A stretch of DNA of 60,187 nt from assembly GCA_964422205.1 (NCBI GenBank), contig CAYRAI010000009.1, forward strand, positions 1 to 60,187. The letters are read 5' to 3'. Positions 34,023 to 43,164 of this stretch are shown in pieces. Source of the stretch: CAZNYN01 sp964422205. Its GTDB lineage: Bacteria > Synergistota > Synergistia > Synergistales > Synergistaceae. The position numbers and the translations under genes are program-made. Positions within the stretch are counted from its first letter, which is position 1. Every line of letters starts with the position of its first letter. The notes beneath the pieces are model-generated. The model searched no databases. It was not told the origin of the DNA and saw only the letters and a program-made list of their open reading frames with translations.

Positions 34023-36974
34023 CTAATCCGATATGTGATCAGAGGATTCGTCTGTATCATCAATCTGTACCTCTCCGCTTCTGAGCAGGGATATGAAAAT
34101 GTCCGCTATCTTGGGGTCAAATTGTCTGCCTTTGCCCTTCTCAAGTTCAGATATGACATACTCCACGGTTCTTTTGGCTCTGTAGGGTCTTGTCGAGCCC
34201 ATTGCGTCGACTGCGTCGGCGACACCGATAATACGAGCGGTAAGGGGAATATCATTGCCTTCGAGCCCGCTGTTATAGCCTTTGCCGTCGTATCTCTCAT
34301 GGTGGTACGCGGCTCCGTCTTTGATATCGTCTATTACCGTTACGACTTTGAGTATTTTGCCGCCTGTAGCAGGGTGCTCCTTCATTATGGAGTATTCTTC
34401 GTCCGTCAGAGGTCCCGGTTTGTTTAAAATTTCATCAGGCACTCCTATCTTTCCTATATCATGGAGCAGTGCTGTGTAGTAGAGATTATCTATTTTGTCT
34501 TTGCTCATTCCCAGCTTTTCGGCTATTTTAACCGAGTATCTGGCAACTCTGCTTGAGTGTCCTTTTGTATAAGTGTCCTTAGCGTCGATTGTATTCGCTA
34601 TGGCTGTCATAGCCTGAGCCGTAATTGTTCGCAGCTCTCTCTGCCTTTGCAGCAGTTTTTCATTTCTTTTTTGGTAGTAAAGTTTTGTCGCATAGAAGAT
34701 GGTGAATGAGGACAGTACGAGGAGAATAAATATAAAGAAAGGTTCTTCGTATATCTTCATCTCTTTTTCCACTTCTATTGTCAGTGGTACAGGGCTTATT
34801 ACTCCGTCGCTGTTAGTCCCAGTGAAGCTAAAGGTATAGTTTCCGCCCCTGATGTTTGTATAGCTTATACTGCCGAGGTTTTTTGCCGATGCCGATGTTC
34901 TGTTTTTATCAAATCCGTCAAGAAGATATTCCACTTTGTTAAATTGAGGATTGGTAAAGCTGAGGACAGCAAGTTCAAGCGTCAGCCTTTGAGCATCCTT
35001 GGGAATTTTAAGGTCTTTGGGACAGAGATATACCTTGCCGTCTATTTCCGCTTTGTTAATCGCTATTTTGGGACGTGCTTTGTTGATGAAGGTTTTGTAA
35101 AGATTTATGTGCCATGTCCCGTTTGAACAGCAGAGATACAAGTTGCCGGCATTGTCAAAATAGCTCCATGAATTTGCTGTTATAGTAGAAGGAAGCCCTT
35201 CTTTTTTCATGTAGGATTTTATCTCTTTATCTTCCCCTTTAAGCAGCTTGGACGGGTCGGCAATGTGAATTCCCGTGTCTGACAATACTATAAGGTTGCC
35301 TTTCTTGTCTTTTTTCAAATCAAATATACCGCTGTTTACCGGAACATCAAATTTTACATTCCGAAATGTTTTCATATCATAAAAATTAAGGTTGCTTCCG
35401 GTGCTTATCCATATTCCCCTGTTTGCTTCGTCATAGAGCATTCTCAGTATGATGCCTGAGCTTAGCCCATCTTTATTTGTATAGCATGACAGCTTTTTAT
35501 TGTGATATTTATATATTCCTCCTCCGTCAGTACCTATATATAAGGCACCTTCGGGATCTTCGCAGAGGCTCAGCACAGTTGTATTTTTCAAGCCGTCGGA
35601 TGCGGTAATTGTCTTTTCTATTTTTCCGTTTCTTATAAGGGCGACTCCCGCATTTGTGCCTACCGCTATGTCACCGTTAGCACATTCAAAGGTAAGGCGG
35701 ACCTTTTTATCAGGCAGTCCTTCTTTATCCGAATAATTCTTTATGCTTCCGTCTTCTTCTACTTTTATGACTCCGTAGTTTTTGTATGTGCTGATCCATA
35801 TATTTCCCTTTGAGTCGGCCATAAGGCAGCGAACCCGCACTCCAGCCAGCATATCTGTAAGTTTTGTCTTTTCTTTATTCCATGAGCTATCCATCATAAA
35901 GAGACCGTCATCCGCAGCTACATAAAATGTTCCTTTGTGCATCAGAGTGCTGTTTACGACTGTATTATCTAGAAGAGCAGCAAAGTTGATGTCCATAAAT
36001 TTATTTTGAGCAACATGGAGCACTCCCTGTCTTGAGGAGGCGAACCAATAGCCGTTTTCGTAGTCCTGGCACATCTTTTCAACGGAGCTGTCTAACAGAG
36101 AGCCGTCTGCTTTAGTAAAAACTTGTCTTTTGTCGAAAAAGCCTACCCCGTTGTCACCGCAAACCCACAAACGTCCCTCTCTGTCCTCATACATGGAGTT
36201 CACGCTATTGATGCCGGGAGTATCGGAGTATTTTATATCAATAACACCGGCGTTCATTGTGAATGCCACGACTCCGCCGTCGGCCATGCCTGCGAATATT
36301 GTTCCGTTTTTTCTTTTTATTATGCTTATTGGGCAGCGGCCGATAAGTTCTCCCTCTTTATATGAAGCAAGCAGCTTGTTGTCTTTTATTATAAAAAGAG
36401 CTCCGTTTCTCGTGACCCCCCATATTCTTTTGTCGTTATCGCATGCAAGTCCGAGTATAAATGAAGTGTTAAAGTAGCCTATGTCTATCTGCTCTATGGC
36501 ATCGTTCTTAAGGATTCCGACTCCGCTGCCCGATCCTACGTATATATGCCCCTTACTGTCTTCCGTTATCGATCTAATTGAGTTAAAGGCCTCGGTTGCC
36601 ACGCTTTTGACCTGTATAAATTTTCCGCCTTCTCTTCGGAAGAGCCCGCTCTCATTTGTCCCTATCCAAAAACAGCCTTTGCTGTCCTCAAAAAGAGCTG
36701 TTGCGCTTTTGCCTGTGAAGCCCGAAACTTTGTCTCCCGAAAAACGGACAAAATTGCTGCCGTCATATCTGATAAGACCGCTGTAGCTTGCTATCCATAT
36801 ATAGCCATCCTCTGTCTGTATGACTGCGCTTCCTTCATTTGCTTCCATTCCGTTGTCGACATTATAAGCAGTCTGTGTATAATGAGAGAGAAATTCTCTT
36901 CCTGCGTATGCAGCCTGAGATATGAGGAGTGTCAGAAACAAAGAGAGAATTATTTTTATTACTTTTCTTTTCAT
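34023..36974 (-). CDS. Beta-propeller sensor with C-terminal HD-GYP phosphodiesterase domain
   Basis: Membrane sensor of about 983 residues. A signal sequence (KIILSLFLTLLISQAAYA) is followed by about 650 residues of two-component-regulator propeller repeats with the recurring W-I-(A/G/S)-(T/S)-x-x-G-L pattern, e.g. GYIWIASYSGLIRYDG and GCFWIGTNESGLFRR. A Y_Y_Y-like beta-sandwich follows (about 660-735), then one transmembrane helix near 745-765, then a cytoplasmic HD-GYP domain (about 785-965): GHSSRVARYS, LLHDIGKIGVP, HHERYDGKGYNSG. The last motif reads GYN instead of GYP. HD-GYP enzymes hydrolyse cyclic di-GMP or related dinucleotides. There is no kinase or receiver domain. ATG 36974 has AGAGGT eight bases upstream; ATG 36980 is too close. 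It diverges from the exported protein at 37101. Confidence 0.88.
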   Translation of the reverse strand: MKRKVIKIILSLFLTLLISQAAYAGREFLSHYTQTAYNVDNGMEANEGSAVIQTEDGYIWIASYSGLIRYDGSNFVRFSGDKVSGFTGKSATALFEDSKGCFWIGTNESGLFRREGGKFIQVKSVATEAFNSIRSITEDSKGHIYVGSGSGVGILKNDAIEQIDIGYFNTSFILGLACDNDKRIWGVTRNGALFIIKDNKLLASYKEGELIGRCPISIIKRKNGTIFAGMADGGVVAFTMNAGVIDIKYSDTPGINSVNSMYEDREGRLWVCGDNGVGFFDKRQVFTKADGSLLDSSVEKMCQDYENGYWFASSRQGVLHVAQNKFMDINFAALLDNTVVNSTLMHKGTFYVAADDGLFMMDSSWNKEKTKLTDMLAGVRVRCLMADSKGNIWISTYKNYGVIKVEEDGSIKNYSDKEGLPDKKVRLTFECANGDIAVGTNAGVALIRNGKIEKTITASDGLKNTTVLSLCEDPEGALYIGTDGGGIYKYHNKKLSCYTNKDGLSSGIILRMLYDEANRGIWISTGSNLNFYDMKTFRNVKFDVPVNSGIFDLKKDKKGNLIVLSDTGIHIADPSKLLKGEDKEIKSYMKKEGLPSTITANSWSYFDNAGNLYLCCSNGTWHINLYKTFINKARPKIAINKAEIDGKVYLCPKDLKIPKDAQRLTLELAVLSFTNPQFNKVEYLLDGFDKNRTSASAKNLGSISYTNIRGGNYTFSFTGTNSDGVISPVPLTIEVEKEMKIYEEPFFIFILLVLSSFTIFYATKLYYQKRNEKLLQRQRELRTITAQAMTAIANTIDAKDTYTKGHSSRVARYSVKIAEKLGMSKDKIDNLYYTALLHDIGKIGVPDEILNKPGPLTDEEYSIMKEHPATGGKILKVVTVIDDIKDGAAYHHERYDGKGYNSGLEGNDIPLTARIIGVADAVDAMGSTRPYRAKRTVEYVISELEKGKGRQFDPKIADIFISLLRSGEVQIDDTDESSDHISD

Positions 36975-37017
36975 CGGCATGACCTCTTTTGTAATTTCCG
37001 GTTAGTTTAAAATATAT

Positions 37018-37045
37018 TTAACAATACCCGACAATATATTATAAC
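37018..37045 (+). promoter_or_regulatory. Possible promoter of the 37101 gene
   Basis: TTAACA and TATAAC are separated by 16 bases, in the 126-base AT-rich gap between the divergent HD-GYP sensor and exported-protein genes. Confidence 0.35.
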
Positions 37046-37100
37046 ATTAAGCGGAAAAATATACCGCAGGTTACAAATAAACTTATGAGGAGCTTCACAA

Positions 37101-38588
37101 ATGGATTTCAGTCGACTGAAGAGGGCAGTATTTATTTTTGTCTCAATAGCCGTATGCCTCTGCACAAACGATGCTGAAGCAATAAAAATATCTGTCACAG
37201 CACCGTCTTTGCGGGAACAGGTCTTTGAGTCGGGGCGGGATTTTTATGTCATAGGCACTTTGGACAGAGAGGGAATCAGCGCCGATAAGCTTCCGATTGA
37301 CATTAAAGTCGAAGTCGTTGAAACAGGACTTGCAAGAGAGGGAATTATAAAACCACTGAGAACGGTAAGAAGCAATGTTGATAAAGTAAGCGGAATAACT
37401 CCCGAAAGAGATATTTACTTCCGTTATGAAGGCAAAGCTCCTTGGGTAAACATACCGCGCGAGCATCTTGTAAAGTCTCCGCCTCCGGATATTATTTACC
37501 GCCACGGAGACCCTGATTCTTTCAACGACCCCAGACTTAAGGCGGCTGTAACGGAAAATACTTTTGCGGCACTCATACAGGGTGGCTGTACAAAAGATTT
37601 TGACACTGACTATTCAAAAATATATTCAGGCGATTTGGAATGGAAGGTTTACAGGATTATAGTCTCCGCCCTGTCGGGAGATACAGTGCTTGACAGCAGT
37701 TACTTGGACGTAGTATTCGGTTCGTCTAAGGACAAAGTGCTTACCCGATTCTCTCCCAAAGAGCATTTTGACTCGGTGAAAAATTTTGCCGATGAACGCG
37801 GCTACAGGATATATATAGAATCTTTCCCCGGCTATTGGAACTTAGGCCTTATGGGACAGACTTACGAAATACCTCTTAGATGGCGCGCCAACGATTCTCT
37901 TGAATACACTGCCGGTCACGTTCATGCGATAATCTATAACATCACTGAGGAAAGAAGTACATGTCAGACTGTGGAGATTGGGAAGATAGCCTTTGACGGA
38001 TGGCTTGACTCTGACGAGATAACTTACTATTTTTATGACATTGGAGAACCATTTTTGAATTACACAGATTATGACGGGAGAAGAAAACTTTCAGGTTCTA
38101 TAGTCCCATTTGAAAAAGATGACAGGCTGCACTTTACAAGAGCCGAATTTAACGCTCCGAGTGACTATGCGCCATTCGAAACAGCAGGAAGAATTGATAA
38201 AAATATATATGACTCAGTGACAGTCGAAGAGGGAGAAACTCTCACACTCTACGGCGCGGTAACTCCGATACAGCCGCTTCTTTCGGAAGTTACCGAAAAC
38301 GGCGACGGTACTTTCAAAACAGGCAACAGAATAGCATACATAAACTATACTTTTGAAGATATGATATGCGGCATTATCTACAGGGATAAAAGAGATGTTA
38401 CGATGAGAAGAATATATAATACTAACGGAGAAAGAAAAAGTTCGGACTCAATATATGAATTCCGCCACACATTTGACCTTCCGCCATCCATGAAAGGCAG
38501 AATTGTTACGGTGAGGGCCGCAGGATATGACAGGCACGGAGAAGAAGTTTACGGAACAGAGGAATTTTTCTATCTAAGAGTTAAGTAA
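37101..38588 (+). CDS. Exported protein of unknown function
   Basis: I do not recognise a family. The 495-residue protein starts with a signal peptide (basic DFSRLKR, a core VFIFVSIAVCLC, likely cleavage after DAEA); the two cysteines near 20 do not fit a lipobox. The mature part is rich in beta-strand, aromatic and charged residues and has no further membrane span. Repeated features are IKVEVVETGLAREGI, a YRIYIESFPGYWNLGLMGQTYE segment, SLEYTAGHVHAIIYNITEE and a C-terminal immunoglobulin-like stretch (FRHTFDLPPSMKGRIVTVRA). It may be a periplasmic or cell-surface beta protein. GAGGAG precedes the ATG. It diverges from the HD-GYP sensor and precedes the efflux genes by 75 bases. Confidence 0.8.
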   Translation: MDFSRLKRAVFIFVSIAVCLCTNDAEAIKISVTAPSLREQVFESGRDFYVIGTLDREGISADKLPIDIKVEVVETGLAREGIIKPLRTVRSNVDKVSGITPERDIYFRYEGKAPWVNIPREHLVKSPPPDIIYRHGDPDSFNDPRLKAAVTENTFAALIQGGCTKDFDTDYSKIYSGDLEWKVYRIIVSALSGDTVLDSSYLDVVFGSSKDKVLTRFSPKEHFDSVKNFADERGYRIYIESFPGYWNLGLMGQTYEIPLRWRANDSLEYTAGHVHAIIYNITEERSTCQTVEIGKIAFDGWLDSDEITYYFYDIGEPFLNYTDYDGRRKLSGSIVPFEKDDRLHFTRAEFNAPSDYAPFETAGRIDKNIYDSVTVEEGETLTLYGAVTPIQPLLSEVTENGDGTFKTGNRIAYINYTFEDMICGIIYRDKRDVTMRRIYNTNGERKSSDSIYEFRHTFDLPPSMKGRIVTVRAAGYDRHGEEVYGTEEFFYLRVK

Positions 38589-38603
38589 GAAAAATAATTA
38601 AAG

Positions 38604-38631
38604 GCTGCAAAATGCTCACTCAGCGTGCAGC
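38604..38631 (+). terminator. Weak hairpin between the exported protein and MATE genes
   Basis: GCTGCA and TGCAGC pair across a 16-base loop. No T-run follows, so it probably does not stop transcription fully and the downstream genes may be co-transcribed. Confidence 0.3.
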
Positions 38632-38663
38632 AGTAACGGAAAAGAGGTACTGCCATTACTATT

Positions 38664-40043
38664 TTGACCGAAAAAAATACGGATTCCGCACCGACATTGA
38701 ATATGGGGGAGGAAAAAGTCTCTAAGCTTCTGCTCTCTTTCGCCATTCCGGCAATGCTCGGCATGATAGCCGGAGCCGTTTACAATATTGTAGACAGAAT
38801 ATTCGTAGGACAGTTCGTAGGTTCTGCCGGTCTTGCAGCGATAAGCACGGCCTTCCCTACTATGATACTGATGTTCGCCTTCTCGCTTCTGATCGGAGTC
38901 GGAGGATCTTCTCGAGTGGCAATTCTGCGCGGGGCGAAGAAGCACCGCCCGGCCGAGCAGGCCCTGGCGACAACTCTGACTCTCCTTATGCTTGTGGGAG
39001 TTATAGGAATGCTGCTGAGCATGTTCGCTGTCGAACCTCTGCTGCGCATATCGGGAGCCGGCGATTCCATTCTGCCCATAGCAGCCGTATATCTTAAGAT
39101 AATTCTTCTCGGCGGACCTTTTGCTCTTGTGGGACAGGGTATAAACTCTCTAATAAGGGCATGCGGAAGTCCAAGATATGCAATGGCCACTCAGATTGTC
39201 GGAGCGGCCGGCAATGTTATGTTGGACGCAATTTTTATAGTGGGAATGGACATGGGAGTAATGGGTGCCGCCCTTGGCACTGTTATAGCTCAGGGTATGG
39301 CCACTATCATGGGAATAATATTTTTCTTCCTTAAAGAGAGCCCACTTCGCATCAGGCTGCACTTTATTCTCAGACCGCGCATAAAAGTCATAAAGAAAAT
39401 CTGCGCTGTCGGAAGCGCGCCTTTTCTCGTCGAAATATCATTTGTCGTATTCATGACTCTTATGAACCAGACAATTTATAAATACGGCGGAAACAACGGC
39501 CTTTCGGCTATGGGAATATTTTTCAGTCTCGACTCTCTCTTCTTCATGCCGGCAATGGCTATAGGAGAGGCAATGCAGCCCATAGTCGGATACAACTACG
39601 GAGCGGGAAAGCCTCAGCGAGTAATAGAAACTATTAAAAAAGCTCTGGCTCTTGTAACAGCCTTCTACATATTGAGCGCAGCCTTTGCGGAAATATTCGC
39701 GGAAAATCTCATGATGCTCTTCACCAGCGACCCGGCACTGCTGGAGATAGGAGTTCCGGGTATGAGAATAGGATATATAGGCATAGTCTTTTTCGGAGTG
39801 ACTATAATAACAAATTCGGCGCTTCAGGGTCTGGGAAAAGCAAAAGAGTCCTTGATTCTCTCTCTCATAAGGCACATGGCTTTTATGTTTCTGCCGATGA
39901 TAATACTTCCGCGCATATTCGGTATGCTTGGAGTTTGGATTTCGTTTCCCTTGGGAGACGCGCTCGGATGCGTGCTTGCCTATCTTTTCTTAAGAAGGCT
40001 CATAAAGTGGCTCAAAACTCCGGATGCTGTGTTTATAAAATAG
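38664..40043 (+). CDS. MATE family multidrug exporter
   Basis: Inner-membrane antiporter of about 459 residues with 12 predicted spans in two halves. Marks are LLLSFAIPAMLGMIAGAVYN, DRIFVGQFVGSAGLAAIS, RACGSPRYAMATQIVGAAGN, LDAIFI, and in the second half FFMPAMAIGEAMQPIVGYNYG followed by FFGVTIITNSALQGLGKA. It belongs with DinF/NorM-like exporters that use Na+ or H+. The start is uncertain: TTG 38664 lies 15 bases after GAGGT, an ATT at 38655 has better spacing, and ATG 38703 has no site. It is 22 bases before the RND pump gene. Confidence 0.9.
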   Translation: MTEKNTDSAPTLNMGEEKVSKLLLSFAIPAMLGMIAGAVYNIVDRIFVGQFVGSAGLAAISTAFPTMILMFAFSLLIGVGGSSRVAILRGAKKHRPAEQALATTLTLLMLVGVIGMLLSMFAVEPLLRISGAGDSILPIAAVYLKIILLGGPFALVGQGINSLIRACGSPRYAMATQIVGAAGNVMLDAIFIVGMDMGVMGAALGTVIAQGMATIMGIIFFFLKESPLRIRLHFILRPRIKVIKKICAVGSAPFLVEISFVVFMTLMNQTIYKYGGNNGLSAMGIFFSLDSLFFMPAMAIGEAMQPIVGYNYGAGKPQRVIETIKKALALVTAFYILSAAFAEIFAENLMMLFTSDPALLEIGVPGMRIGYIGIVFFGVTIITNSALQGLGKAKESLILSLIRHMAFMFLPMIILPRIFGMLGVWISFPLGDALGCVLAYLFLRRLIKWLKTPDAVFIK

Positions 40044-40065
40044 AAACAAGAAGGGTCTTGCAAAA

Positions 40066-43000
40066 ATGAAAATTACGGATATCTCACTGCGCCGCCCTGT
40101 AACAGTGCTTATCATAACGATAGCTCTTGTGGTCTTCGGCATATATTCTTACCTTAATATGGGAGTAGAACGCATGCCAAATGTCGAATTTCCCATAGTA
40201 GTAGTGAGAACAACTATGGAAGGCGCAAGCCCCGCCATAATAGACAATGACGTAACCGACATTCTCGAAGCACGCATAAACACCATAGAAGGCATCAAAA
40301 GCCTCAGCTCCAGCAGCTATGAGGGACGATCCGTAATAGTGGTGGAATTTGAACTGGGCAGAGATATAGACAACGCAGCGGCCGACGTGCGAGGCAAAGT
40401 GAGCATGGCATCTGGCTCTCTGCCGGACGACTGCAAGGACCCTCAAGTTGATAAATATGACCCGTCAGACAGACCGATAATGAACATCGCTGTCAGAAAC
40501 GACGGACGCACAGACCTTAAAACTCTAGCAAGGTACGTTGACAAGACAGTCACAGAGCGCATTCAGACTGTAAAAGGAGTAGGAGGAGTTCAGCTTGCCG
40601 GATTTCGCGACAGGGAGATACGAGTCTGGCTCAACACCGACAGCCTCGAATCATATGGGATAACTACAAAAGAAATTAAAAACGCCATTTACAACAAGCA
40701 TGTGGAGCTTCCCGCAGGCAGAGTTGAGACAGGAAACAAAGAATACGGCATAAGATTAAACGGTGAATATGAATCTGTCGCGGAGCTCGGATATCTTCCC
40801 GTAGCGTCGCGAAACGGAGCTGTAATACGCCTCCGCGATGTAGCACGCATAGAGGACGGTTTTGAGGATAAAAGAAGCTCCTCAATGTACGAGGGCAACC
40901 CTACAATAATGGTTCAGATAAGGAAACAGAAGGGAGCAAACGAAGTGCTCCTTTCGCGCCTTGTCCGTCAGAGAATAGAAGAGCTCAACAATAATGCCCC
41001 GGTAGGGACAAAGCTGGTAGTGGTTCAGGACAACGCGAAGTTTATATTAAAATCTATGAACGGAGTGTTTTGGGATATAATCGTCTCCGTCTGTCTCACA
41101 GCTCTTATCATGTTTGTCTTTCTCCGAACTCTGAGAGCGACCTTCATAGCTGTTATTACAATCCCGGTCTGCCTTTTAGGCAGTTTGTCCGTTCTTTACT
41201 GGATGGGGATAACGATCAACAACATGTCCATGATGGGGCTCTCCTTAGCGGTAGGAATGGTTGTAGACGCGACCACAGTCGTCATGGAGAACATCACAAG
41301 ACACAGAGACATGGGCAAGAGTCCTTACAAAGCCTCTGCGGAAGGCACCGGGGAAGTGGCTTTCGCTGTTATTGCAGGAGCAGCGACAACACTCGCGGTC
41401 TTTGTACCTGTAGCATTTATGGGAGGAATGATGGGAAGATTTTTTAATTCCTTCGGTGTCACTGTATCTACAACAATAGCAATATCACTGCTCATATCCA
41501 TAACTCTCACTCCGTTTCTATGTTCGAGAATACTCGGCAGACAGAAGGTAACGCCCCTTCAGATAAAGATGGAGCGTCCATTTATATGGCTTGAAGGTAA
41601 ATACCGCAGCACCCTTGAATACTCCGTATCTCACAGAAAAGTTGTGATGATATCGGCTCTTGCACTCTTTATCATAGGAATGGGACTGACAAAAATCTTA
41701 GGTTCGGAATTTTTCCCAAGTGAAGACCAGGGACGTCTGACTGTCAGAATAGAACTCCCAGCGGACTCTTCTCTTGAGACTACGGAGCGAGTCACAAAAG
41801 ATATGGTGAAAATGATACAAAAAGATCCGCGTGTGGCGTACACATACGGAGTGGCAGGCAGCGGAAGCGGACAGGAAGTTTACAAAGCCACAATCAATAT
41901 CGAACTTATAGGCAGAACAAAGCGTCCCAAAGCATCAATTATAATGAAGGCGCTTCGCGAAAAACTTTCGGCATTCAAAGATGCCGACTTAAAGATGGGC
42001 ACATGGGGCGGTTCCGACATAACCCTCGTAATACAGGGCCCGACAAGTGAAGCTCTGGCCGAACTCGGAGATATGATAAAAAAAGATCTGGCAGAAAACG
42101 CCCGCGGCCTTGTTGACATAACGACAGACCTTCAGATGAACAAGCCCAGGATTAACCTGTCACTTAACAGAGCTTTGGCAGATGACCTTAACATAAACAT
42201 AAGAGACCTCTCCGATGAACTCCTGACCTGGTTCGGAGGAGACAACAGCGGCTCTTTCAACTCTGACGGCTACAGGTATGACATACGCCTTCGCGCCGAA
42301 GGAAGCGGACGAGATAACCCTGCCAAGGTACTTAACACTCTTGTAACAACAATGAGCGGACAGACCATAAGAGCTGAGGGACTCGTAACGTCATCCCTCG
42401 GTATGGCTCCCAATGTCATTAACAGATACAACAGACAGCGATCCCTTGAAATAGGAGCCAACGTCGAGGGGATATCCCCGGGTGAAGGCATAGCCATAAT
42501 GGAGGAAGTATTCCGCAAATATGCCGAGGTGGGAACATTCACCATGCTTCCGTCTGGAGACTCGGAGGATATGAAGGAAAGCTTCAGATATATGATGATA
42601 GCTCTGACTTTCGCCATACTGCTGGTCTATATGGTAATGGCGATACAGTTTGAATCTTTCCTGCACCCATTCACAGTAATGTTCTCTCTGCCCCTTATGA
42701 CAGTCGGCTCTTTCGGACTTCTTGCTTTAGCCAACCTCAGACTCAGCGTTATGAGCTTCATGGGAATAATACTTCTTGTCGGTGTTGTCGTAAATAACGC
42801 AATACTCCTTGTAGACTTTATAAACCAGCTCCGCGCGTCGGGCATGGATAAAGTTTCTGCGGTGCTCAAAGCGGGACCTCTGCGCCTTCGCGCAATATTG
42901 ATGACAACAACCTCCACAATGATAGGCTCGCTGCCTGTGGCTCTTGCCTTGAGCGAGGGAGGCGAATTTCGCCAGCCTATGTCTGTGGCGGTAATAGGAG

Positions 43001-43164
43001 GACTTTTTACATCAACTCTCCTCACTCTTCTTGTCATACCGGTTGTCTATCTGATATTTGACGACGCAGCGGACAAGCTTAAGAGGCGAATAGCAAGATA
43101 CAGAGCATATTCAAGACTGAAAGAGCAAAAAAGCAATTTGGGAGGATGCGTTAATGAGAAATAA
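40066..43164 (+). CDS. RND efflux pump inner-membrane transporter, HAE-1 (AcrB/MdtB-like)
   Basis: Proton-driven tripartite-pump transporter of 1032 residues with twelve transmembrane segments and two large periplasmic loops. It starts MKITDISLRRPVTVLII, with MPNVEFPIVVVRTTMEGASP, then TM4 LAVGMVVDATTVVMENI, FVPVAFMGGMMGRFF, LGSEFFPSEDQGRLTVRIEL, and TM10 GVVVNNAILLVDFINQLR. The usual aspartate pair in TM4 (VVDDA) is reduced to one (VVDAT), as in some HAE-1 members. It forms one transcript with the TolC-like and adaptor genes behind it. The drug or metabolite is unknown. Confidence 0.95.
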   Translation: MKITDISLRRPVTVLIITIALVVFGIYSYLNMGVERMPNVEFPIVVVRTTMEGASPAIIDNDVTDILEARINTIEGIKSLSSSSYEGRSVIVVEFELGRDIDNAAADVRGKVSMASGSLPDDCKDPQVDKYDPSDRPIMNIAVRNDGRTDLKTLARYVDKTVTERIQTVKGVGGVQLAGFRDREIRVWLNTDSLESYGITTKEIKNAIYNKHVELPAGRVETGNKEYGIRLNGEYESVAELGYLPVASRNGAVIRLRDVARIEDGFEDKRSSSMYEGNPTIMVQIRKQKGANEVLLSRLVRQRIEELNNNAPVGTKLVVVQDNAKFILKSMNGVFWDIIVSVCLTALIMFVFLRTLRATFIAVITIPVCLLGSLSVLYWMGITINNMSMMGLSLAVGMVVDATTVVMENITRHRDMGKSPYKASAEGTGEVAFAVIAGAATTLAVFVPVAFMGGMMGRFFNSFGVTVSTTIAISLLISITLTPFLCSRILGRQKVTPLQIKMERPFIWLEGKYRSTLEYSVSHRKVVMISALALFIIGMGLTKILGSEFFPSEDQGRLTVRIELPADSSLETTERVTKDMVKMIQKDPRVAYTYGVAGSGSGQEVYKATINIELIGRTKRPKASIIMKALREKLSAFKDADLKMGTWGGSDITLVIQGPTSEALAELGDMIKKDLAENARGLVDITTDLQMNKPRINLSLNRALADDLNINIRDLSDELLTWFGGDNSGSFNSDGYRYDIRLRAEGSGRDNPAKVLNTLVTTMSGQTIRAEGLVTSSLGMAPNVINRYNRQRSLEIGANVEGISPGEGIAIMEEVFRKYAEVGTFTMLPSGDSEDMKESFRYMMIALTFAILLVYMVMAIQFESFLHPFTVMFSLPLMTVGSFGLLALANLRLSVMSFMGIILLVGVVVNNAILLVDFINQLRASGMDKVSAVLKAGPLRLRAILMTTTSTMIGSLPVALALSEGGEFRQPMSVAVIGGLFTSTLLTLLVIPVVYLIFDDAADKLKRRIARYRAYSRLKEQKSNLGGCVNEK

